DNA of 6,504 nucleotides from Thermoplasmatales archaeon (GTDB lineage: Archaea > Thermoplasmatota > JASEFT01 > JAUWIS01), in the NCBI GenBank assembly GCA_030019485.1, contig JASEEW010000105.1, forward strand, positions 1 through 6,504, given 5' to 3'. Every line of letters starts with the position of its first letter. Position 1 is the stretch's first letter. A program made the position numbers and the translations under genes. Positions 1-4,278 of this stretch are shown here, piece by piece. Under the pieces are notes generated by a model, which saw only the letters and a list, made by a program, of their open reading frames with translations, was not told the DNA's origin and did no database searches.

Positions 1-104
1 TATATGCCTTTTTGTATAAATAATGTTTGGTTGAGTATGCATAGAAATCATTGTAAACAACATTTATCTACCTGAAAAACAATGATATAATTAGGTGATA
101 GAAA

Positions 105-625
105 ATAGCTAAAATAAAAATAAAGAAAACAAAACCATACAAACTGGCATATGTTGAGCATATTGGGGATTACGGGAATGTTCCGTTTGATAAATACATT
201 TCCCGGCTGTACGGATAGGCAAAGGAAAAAAGAATCAGGCCTGGTTTTAGGCCGGTAGGGGTATATTATGACTGCCCTGAGACTACACCGCCTGAGAAGT
301 GCAGGAGTGAAATAGGGATCCTGTTCATGGTACGCCAGAGCCAGGGGGCGAAGTTAAATTCAGGGATGTGCCCGCCATGGAGGTAGCAGCGATTAAGCAT
401 GCAGGACCTGCAAAGGATTATTCCAAAACCTATGGACTGCTGGGTGAATGGATGGCTCAAAACAATTATGAGTGGACAGGACCTGCTTTTGAAGTCTACA
501 CAAAAAAGCCAAAGGCCAGGGGCGGAGAAACAATAATTTATGCTGAAGTCCGGGTGCCTGTTAGAAAAAAAAATAGATTAGGATTTTCAGGACATAGCAA
601 CAGTTTACCACCATCTCATACTTAA
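105..625 (+). pseudogene. Decayed GyrI-like / effector-binding-domain protein
   Basis: Conceptual translation gives a GyrI-like small-molecule-binding domain (the family of AraC-type effector domains and SOUL-like proteins). Seen: the frame from 105 reads a typical N-terminus (KLAYVEHIGDYGNVPFDKYI at 141-200), then TAG at 216-218 where relatives usually have Trp (LYG-W-AKE), then on to EKCRSEIGI. At about 320 one base is missing and the frame moves to 320-322, continuing PVHGTPEPGGEVKFRDVPAMEV to VPVRKK. A Shine-Dalgarno AGGTGAT (93-99) is correctly spaced from ATA at 105-107, so the original ATG has probably become ATA. A run of nine A (565-573) just before TAG 574-576 suggests a further lost base that removed the native stop; the frame now runs to 625. 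A pipeline could call only 368-625 (GTG start) as a gene, but that is the C-terminal half. Sequencing error could explain a frameshift, but hardly all the lesions together. Confidence 0.82.
604..623 (-). repeat. 20-bp scar identical to the 3' end of the 306-aa methyltransferase gene
   Basis: Positions 604-623 are identical to 2629-2648, which hold the stop codon and last codons (ESMRWW, read on the minus strand) of the methyltransferase at 2630-3550. The match starts just outside the stop and ends inside the ESM codons. A 20-bp identity in a 6.5-kb window is far beyond chance. It has the same orientation as the full gene and as the longer remnant at 1749-1860. It may be the last trace of a third methyltransferase copy or a recombination footprint. 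Confidence 0.6.
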
Positions 626-647
626 ATCTTTTCCACTATCTACCGAA

Positions 648-669
648 AGTTTCATTATATAGTGAAACT
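648..669. promoter_or_regulatory. 22-bp palindromic operator over the TATA box of the AbiEi-like operon
   Basis: AGTTTCAT-TATATA-GTGAAACT: ten of eleven base pairs are symmetric, and the exception is T655 opposite G662. The centre is a TATA box (656-661). About 25 nt downstream of its centre lies ATG 682, the normal archaeal TATA-to-start distance for a leaderless transcript. A dimeric repressor bound here would block TBP. The neighbouring winged-helix gene is the obvious candidate for autoregulation, as known for AbiEi antitoxins, which bind inverted repeats in their own promoters (inference). Confidence 0.65.
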
Positions 670-681
670 ATGTGTTTTTTT

Positions 682-1266
682 ATGAATCCTACAATGCCTA
701 AAACATACAGGGTGATTAAAGGAGTTCTGATGAGTAATGAGTTCACACAGCTTGAAATTCATAAAGAAATAGATATTTCCTTAGGTCAGGTTAATAGTGT
801 TGTGAAATGGTTGGAGTCCAGGGATTTTGTTGAAAAAATCGGGAGGAGATACAGGGTTGTTGATCCAGCTGGCATAATCAGTGTTTTCCCTTTGTTCAGA
901 AACATGAAAGATAACCTTATAGGCAGTCTGAATTTAAGGAGGAGCATGGATGAGATAATTGAAAAACTGCCTGAAAAATGTATTTTGTGTTTGGATTCAG
1001 CTTTAGAAAATTATTCTAAATATTTCAGGATAGACAGGATATGTGTTTATGGAAACGACGATACTGTCAATTTGTTCAAGCCATGGGTTGGCGGAAAAAC
1101 ACCTGTGAATATATACAAGCCTGACATGAATGTTGAGGATGATGTTGTTTCAAACAGGAAAAGGGCAACATCAAAACTCAGGACAGTGATTGATTTAGCA
1201 TGTGATAGAAAAATCTATCTGGCAAAGGATTTGCTAAAGGATTTATGGGGGCTTGAGATTGAATGA
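682..1266 (+). CDS. Winged-helix transcriptional regulator, AbiEi-like antitoxin
   Basis: Predicted 194-aa DNA-binding protein. Residues 8-62 form a winged helix-turn-helix: FTQLEIHKEIDISLGQVNSVVKWLE supplies the helices and IGRRYRVVDP the wing. The rest includes ILCLDSALENYSKYF (about residues 97-111), which resembles the SAL...Y segment of AbiEi-type antitoxins, followed by an alpha/beta region with ICVYGNDD. The family link rests on this pattern and on the downstream nucleotidyltransferase, not on a database search. An in-frame ATG at 670 lies 1 nt after the palindrome; ATG 682 is preferred because it lies about 25 nt from the TATA box and would give a leaderless mRNA, and ATG 694 is also possible. 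It overlaps the next gene by 14 nt, so the two are probably translationally coupled. Likely role: repressor of its own operon and antidote or partner of the nucleotidyltransferase. Confidence 0.8.
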   Translation: MNPTMPKTYRVIKGVLMSNEFTQLEIHKEIDISLGQVNSVVKWLESRDFVEKIGRRYRVVDPAGIISVFPLFRNMKDNLIGSLNLRRSMDEIIEKLPEKCILCLDSALENYSKYFRIDRICVYGNDDTVNLFKPWVGGKTPVNIYKPDMNVEDDVVSNRKRATSKLRTVIDLACDRKIYLAKDLLKDLWGLEIE

Positions 1267-1726
1267 ATTTTATACGAAGGAAATAATTGAGGAATCATAC
1301 AAAGAACTGATAAATTTTGTAGGATGGATAAACAAACATTACGGATACTATCCAGTAATCATAGGTGGATGGGCTGTGTTCTCATATGTGAAATCCATGG
1401 GCTCAAGGGACATTGACATTATTTTTCCAACAAGGGAAAGCACAGACAGGGTGTTGCTGCCATATTATAGGGCAGCAGGATACAAGAGCAGCGGCGTGTT
1501 CACAAAACAATTTTACAAGGAAATAAAAACAGGTAAAAAAATAGAAAGAATATATCTTGACGCCTACTCCCTCGCAGATAGGAATCTTTTGCATGAAAAC
1601 TCTGAGATAGAAATTCCCTGGAGTTTGGGGATGAAACATTCAAAGGAATGGAAAATAAAGAATGTTGTTGCAAGGGTGCCAAACATTGAGGTGCTTCTGA
1701 TTTACAGCCAATCCACTGCTGTTTAG
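1253..1726 (+). CDS. Nucleotidyltransferase, AbiEii-like toxin candidate, C-terminally truncated
   Basis: 157-aa protein of the polymerase-beta-type nucleotidyltransferase fold. Seen: GGW at 38-40 followed by SRDIDI with D53 and D55, the family's GG/S...DxD metal-binding pair, and YLDAY with D103 as the likely third carboxylate. In AbiE systems such a protein is the growth-inhibiting partner; free-standing archaeal relatives may instead modify RNA or small molecules. The start is TTG 1253 or TTG 1259: no ATG in this frame precedes residue 49, and GGGGG (1247-1251) or AGGAT (1238-1242) could serve as ribosome site. The gene overlaps the regulator's end. Odd: homologues normally continue after LLIY with a Lys-rich helix (KVKA-like) and a further helical domain. 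Here the frame runs SQSTAV-stop at 1706-1726, no other frame restores it, and methyltransferase debris begins at 1749. Catalytic residues remain, so activity is possible but uncertain. Confidence 0.78.
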   Translation: MRLNEFYTKEIIEESYKELINFVGWINKHYGYYPVIIGGWAVFSYVKSMGSRDIDIIFPTRESTDRVLLPYYRAAGYKSSGVFTKQFYKEIKTGKKIERIYLDAYSLADRNLLHENSEIEIPWSLGMKHSKEWKIKNVVARVPNIEVLLIYSQSTAV

Positions 1727-1732
1727 TTATCC

Positions 1733-1738
1733 TTTTTT
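1733..1738 (+). terminator. Oligo-T transcription terminator
   Basis: Six T residues begin 7 nt after the nucleotidyltransferase stop codon. Archaeal RNA polymerase terminates at such T-runs without needing a hairpin. It would end the regulator/nucleotidyltransferase transcript. Confidence 0.45.
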
Positions 1739-1748
1739 GAACAGTACC

Positions 1749-1860
1749 TCACCATCATCTCATACTTTCCTTAAACCTGTCAACCTTTTTACCCTTTTCA
1801 GGTTTCCTGAAAACAAAAAGATGCTCATGCATGAGAAGCAGAAAATTGAAAAACTCGGCT
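1749..1860 (-). pseudogene. 3'-terminal remnant of a second DNA methyltransferase copy
   Basis: Read on the minus strand from about 1860 this gives NFLLLMHEHLFVFRKPEKG, then KKVDRFKESMR, TGA, W, TGA. It aligns without gaps to the last 35 or so residues of the 306-aa methyltransferase (2630-3550): hairpin, palindrome and stop fall at identical distances in both copies. One Trp codon (TGG) has become TGA at 1755-1757, and the original stop position is 1749-1751. Nothing upstream of the tail survives: 1874-1876 is already the stop codon of the aspartic protease gene. Differences from the intact copy (for example KKVDRF against EKTEKF) show a diverged paralogue, not a recent duplicate. It has no function as a protein. 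Confidence 0.85.
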
Positions 1861-1873
1861 TTACATTCTTTCA

Positions 1874-2257
1874 TCACTCTATCTCTAACATCCCCTTTCT
1901 GAAGTCCAAACAAACCCTAAATTTCCTAAGAAAACTTAATCCAAGCAATCCATCTACATAGCTCTTTTCTGGTAGATTATGGACAACCATCTGAACATTG
2001 TCCGCACTTTTTCCCAGTGCACTTACAGACTTTAAGATTATTAATGGTACTCTTTCAACACCGCTCGCAGTAACCAGAGGAACCCTGTCCTTTGAGAGTT
2101 CTGGCTTATAACCAAGAACTTCTGCAATATCCCATGGAATCATCGTGTAGGTTGCACCCGTATCAATCGCCATTTCAATCTTCTTCTTAATATCTTCTCC
2201 TCCTAAGGTAACATTTAGTACGATTACAGGTGCTTCAGGATCAAATTTATATCTCAT
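1874..2257 (-). CDS. Retropepsin-like aspartic protease (clan AA), small stand-alone form
   Basis: 127-aa single-domain protein. Seen: AIDTGATYTMI at 30-40 carrying the catalytic Asp32-Thr-Gly-Ala motif, a short beta-rich flap region, and DGLLGLSFLRKF at 102-113, the hydrophobic-hydrophobic-Gly element that closes the fold in retroviral-type proteases. At this length it should work as a homodimer with one Asp from each chain. There is no signal peptide or membrane segment, so it is cytoplasmic. The start is ATG 2257: GGTGG lies 7 nt upstream. An in-frame ATG at 2293 would add 12 residues encoded inside the preceding gene and is less likely. The gene overlaps the 80-aa upstream gene by 11 nt, so translation is probably coupled. 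The natural substrate is unknown; the co-transcribed 80-aa protein is a candidate substrate or partner. Confidence 0.85.
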   Translation of the reverse strand: MRYKFDPEAPVIVLNVTLGGEDIKKKIEMAIDTGATYTMIPWDIAEVLGYKPELSKDRVPLVTASGVERVPLIILKSVSALGKSADNVQMVVHNLPEKSYVDGLLGLSFLRKFRVCLDFRKGMLEIE

Positions 2258-2489
2258 CGAACGCCACCGCATATCCTTTTTTGGGTATTTCACCTGTATA
2301 AAACTGACATGTGTACTTCCTCTTCGTCTCTTTTAATGCACCGTATATCTCATCTCTGCTCTTGCTATGTGCTATCAGTTCAACTTCAGTTGGCTGTCCA
2401 AACTCATCCTCTTCTACAACCTCTGCAAGCACCCATTGATTTTTAAATTTTCTTTTGATTTCCTCAACTGTTTTCGTTTTTCTCATCAT
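2247..2489 (-). CDS. Hypothetical 80-aa protein paired with the aspartic protease
   Basis: Small charged, soluble protein with no membrane segment or Cys pair. The pattern is helix (VEEIKRKFKNQ), a strand with WVLAEV, acidic EEDEFGQPTEVELIAHSKSRDEIYGALKE (about residues 26-54), and a C-terminal strand-turn ending YAVAFDEI. The layout 'strand-turn-strand, SK(S/D)xxE helix' recalls the small DUF5678-type proteins often encoded beside stand-alone aspartic proteases, but I cannot confirm the family. ATG 2489 (or 2486, as the protein starts MM) lies about 26 nt from the centre of a good TATA box and has no Shine-Dalgarno, so the mRNA is probably leaderless. It is the first gene of the protease operon. 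Confidence 0.78.
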   Translation of the reverse strand: MMRKTKTVEEIKRKFKNQWVLAEVVEEDEFGQPTEVELIAHSKSRDEIYGALKETKRKYTCQFYTGEIPKKGYAVAFDEI

Positions 2490-2510
2490 GCAATATTATT
2501 GTCTTTCCTC

Positions 2511-2518
2511 TTTAAATA
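2511..2518 (-). promoter_or_regulatory. TATA box of the 80-aa protein/protease operon
   Basis: TATTTAAA on the minus strand, with its centre about 26 nt upstream of ATG 2489. This is the expected archaeal spacing for transcription starting at or within a few bases of the start codon. A very similar element (ATTATTTAAAGA, about 2589-2600 minus) lies further upstream but has no open frame at the matching distance. Confidence 0.6.
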
Positions 2519-2570
2519 ACTTTCCTTCAGTAGATGTTTATTCTAAAACTGTTGACGGCATAGCCTTTCG

Positions 2571-2583
2571 AAAAGGTAAAAAA
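2571..2583 (-). terminator. Oligo-T terminator after the 306-aa methyltransferase
   Basis: On the minus strand T6 (2583-2578) is followed by ACC and T4 (2574-2571), about 50 nt past the stop of the methyltransferase gene and before the TATA box of the next operon. This fits archaeal T-run termination. The rest of the 140-bp gap (2490-2629) holds only the promoter described separately. Confidence 0.45.
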
Positions 2584-2629
2584 TGGAGTCTTTAAATAAT
2601 CTCTCCAACATCTCAGATTTTTTTCATCT

Positions 2630-3550
2630 TTACCACCATCTCATACTTTCCTTGAACTTTTCTGTTTTCTCCCCCTTTTCAGGTTTTCTGAAAACAAATA
2701 AATGCTCATGCATGAGAAGTAAAAAATTAAATTTTTTGCTTTTCTCAGCCCAGAACGGTGTTGTTTTGCACTGCCATTGATGCTTGATTATGTCTTCTTT
2801 CAGAATAAAACCCTCCTCTAAAAATGCCTGCATCACCCTGTATGCAATTGGCACAAAATGCTTGTTCCTCCTTGTATCACCAACAAGGAGCGTACAGTAC
2901 CTCCCAGGCTTCAGCACCCTATAACATTCTTTTGCCACTATTTTCATTTGCTCAACAAATTCTTTTACGTCATGAACACTGGACAGATCCCCCTTCACCC
3001 TTTCTTTAGAATACGGTATTATGCTTGCATAAGGCGGATGCGTGGCAATCAAATGCACTGATTCATTCTCTATCTTGTCCAGGTTTCTTGCATCACCAAC
3101 CCATGTTTCCTGCTCAGTTTTCGGAATTGAAGAATCTATTGTTTCATACGAAAAATTTAACCTGTCCTTTGTAAGCATTACTGCATCTGGATTAATGTCA
3201 ACCCCTGTTCCATTCCTGCCAAGCAGTTTGCATTCTATAAGTGTTGTCCCGCTCCCAACCATCTGATCCAAAACTAGCTCACCCTGCTTTGAGTATCTCA
3301 GAATAATATTCCTAGCGAGCTGAGGAGGCCAGTTTCCCCTGTAATTCCCCTTGTGCGTCGCCCAGTCCCCACGCTTTGGAAAACTCCATACAGTGTTTGT
3401 CTCAAGCTCAAAAGACTCAGGCTGAAGTTCTTTAACTTTCCAGGATTTACCTATCGGTATTTTCACATCTTCAATGAGTATCTCATTATGCGCTGAAATG
3501 AAATTTTTATAATCGGAAGATGTGAGAGCGGACATTGGGATATATTTCAC
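2630..3550 (-). CDS. DNA methyltransferase, N6-adenine/N4-cytosine type
   Basis: 306-aa (301 if ATG 3535 is used) SAM-dependent amino-methyltransferase. Order of motifs: GNYRGNWPPQLARNIILRY (68-86), a motif-X-like entry helix; LDQMVGSGTTLIE (94-106), motif I for SAM binding; VDIN (117-120), acidic motif II; GDARNL (152-157), motif III; ATHPPY (169-174), catalytic motif IV; YRVLKPGRYCTLLVGDTRR (210-228). Motif I before IV with no room for a large central recognition domain places it near the gamma-like or archaeal solitary enzymes. The HPPY catalytic tetrad is a variant of the usual D/S-PPY, so the methylated base cannot be assigned. GTG 3550 has no good Shine-Dalgarno; ATG 3535 is the alternative. 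It is divergent from the 181-aa gene across an 11-bp repeat array. No restriction gene is adjacent on this strand. Two further copies of its 3' end lie downstream. Confidence 0.88.
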   Translation of the reverse strand: MKYIPMSALTSSDYKNFISAHNEILIEDVKIPIGKSWKVKELQPESFELETNTVWSFPKRGDWATHKGNYRGNWPPQLARNIILRYSKQGELVLDQMVGSGTTLIECKLLGRNGTGVDINPDAVMLTKDRLNFSYETIDSSIPKTEQETWVGDARNLDKIENESVHLIATHPPYASIIPYSKERVKGDLSSVHDVKEFVEQMKIVAKECYRVLKPGRYCTLLVGDTRRNKHFVPIAYRVMQAFLEEGFILKEDIIKHQWQCKTTPFWAEKSKKFNFLLLMHEHLFVFRKPEKGEKTEKFKESMRWW

Positions 3551-3581
3551 GTTTTCCGATCTGGCGCAGCAGTTCTTTTAC

Positions 3582-3614
3582 TTAGTTACAGGTTAGTTAT
3601 AGGTTAGTTATAAA
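3582..3614. repeat. Three tandem 11-bp repeats in a divergent promoter region
   Basis: Units TTAGTTACAGG (3582-3592), TTAGTTATAGG (3593-3603) and TTAGTTATAAA (3604-3614) follow head to tail with only one to two changes each. The 11-bp period is close to one helical turn, so proteins bound to each unit would sit on the same DNA face. The array lies between the start of the 306-aa methyltransferase (minus) and the 181-aa gene (plus), and its last unit merges with a TATA-like element. It probably serves as an operator for one or both genes. Confidence 0.75.
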
Positions 3615-3616
3615 AA
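3608..3616 (+). promoter_or_regulatory. Candidate TATA box for the 181-aa gene
   Basis: TTATAAAAA matches the archaeal TATA consensus and overlaps the last 11-bp repeat, so a protein on the repeats could block it. A second candidate, TAAATATAT (3632-3640), lies further downstream. Either gives an untranslated leader of about 50-80 nt before ATG 3714. Which one is used cannot be decided from sequence. Confidence 0.45.
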
Positions 3617-3699
3617 GTTGGAAGTAAGTGATAAATATATATGGAACCAAAACATTATCTCTGCTTTGTGAAACATAAGAAGCACTTTAAAGAGAAAGA

Positions 3700-3709
3700 A
3701 GGAAGTGAT
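3700..3709 (+). promoter_or_regulatory. Strong Shine-Dalgarno site that fixes the start of the 181-aa gene
   Basis: AGGAAGTGAT matches nine of ten positions of AGGAGGTGAT, the complement of the archaeal 16S rRNA tail, and ends 4 nt before ATG 3714. The upstream GTG at 3705 lies inside this site and so is unlikely to be the start. Confidence 0.65.
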
Positions 3710-3713
3710 AAAA

Positions 3714-4259
3714 ATGGCTAAGAAAAAAGAAACGATAATTGTTGATGAAGGACATATTGAAATTAAAGGTTCTTTATCTAGACATGAAATTGTAAGAAAG
3801 GTTATAAATACATTTATTGATGCCGAAAGTCAGTCAAGAGGTAAAGGAGTAAAATTCCGCTACCCTGTGGAGAATTTATCAGTGGGCAAACAACTCTTTA
3901 TTTTCAGACCAGCAGGTTTAAGGAAATGGAACTTTGATTTTAAGGTAGACGTGTTGGAGGAATTTGGATTGGGGAAAGGGACGCATGATGAAATTAAATT
4001 AGACTTTCAAAATAAAAAACAGGAAAACCCACAAAAATTTGGTGTATTGCTGCAAGCTCTTACTGCAATATACAACTGTTCAGAAAATGATGTTGACCAA
4101 CTGCTGAAAAACTATCCTGATTTACAAATATCATTTCAAACGGGCGCAAAGGTTGATGTTCTTCTGAAAGTAATAAAATGGATGTTTATTATGGAAGACA
4201 TTGTTTATTGGAATTACCAGGGCCGAGCAATGTTATATACTGTGTTGAAGGATGTATAG
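3714..4259 (+). CDS. Unrecognised 181-aa protein facing the large methyltransferase
   Basis: I do not recognise a family. Seen: a Lys-rich N-terminus, a helix with SLSRHEIVRKVINTFIDAES, a strand-rich middle with KQLFIFRPAGLRKWNFDFKV, a short charged segment (about residues 80-110) and a helical C-terminus ending MFIMEDIVYWNYQGRAMLY. There is no transmembrane segment, Cys pair or clear nuclease signature; FDFKVDVLEEF and the terminal EDIVYW carry acidic residues, but no PD-(D/E)xK spacing convinces me. It converges on the 618-aa methyltransferase with a 19-nt gap, shares its AT-rich composition and is divergent from the 306-aa methyltransferase. Position suggests a partner of one of the methyltransferases (restriction enzyme, specificity or accessory protein), but this is inference only. 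The start is set by the Shine-Dalgarno at 3700-3709. Confidence 0.72.
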   Translation: MAKKKETIIVDEGHIEIKGSLSRHEIVRKVINTFIDAESQSRGKGVKFRYPVENLSVGKQLFIFRPAGLRKWNFDFKVDVLEEFGLGKGTHDEIKLDFQNKKQENPQKFGVLLQALTAIYNCSENDVDQLLKNYPDLQISFQTGAKVDVLLKVIKWMFIMEDIVYWNYQGRAMLYTVLKDV

Positions 4260-4278
4260 ATTCAACCAAAAACATAAA

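Noticed and set aside
216..218. In-frame TAG in the GyrI-like gene read as pyrrolysine
   Set aside because: The family normally has Trp here (one G-to-A change away), and the same gene has a lost start codon and a frameshift, so decay explains it better than recoding.
266..460. 64-aa minus-strand open frame
   Set aside because: It is antisense to the GyrI-like pseudogene, whose plus-strand translation has clear family features.
368..625. A real 85-aa gene starting at GTG 368
   Set aside because: It begins in the middle of the GyrI-like fold; the N-terminal half lies directly upstream in another frame, and the last 16 or so codons are non-homologous read-through.
1737..1961. 74-aa plus-strand open frame
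   Set aside because: It lies opposite the methyltransferase remnant and the aspartic protease 3' end, and its Ser/Phe/Leu/Pro-rich translation is typical of an antisense frame.
2583..3266. Several plus-strand open frames of 60-75 aa
   Set aside because: All are antisense to the well-supported 306-aa methyltransferase, with no promoter or ribosome site of their own.
3582..3614. CRISPR array or iteron origin
   Set aside because: Three 11-bp units without spacers are too short for CRISPR, and there is no replication initiator gene or AT-rich unwinding region tied to them.
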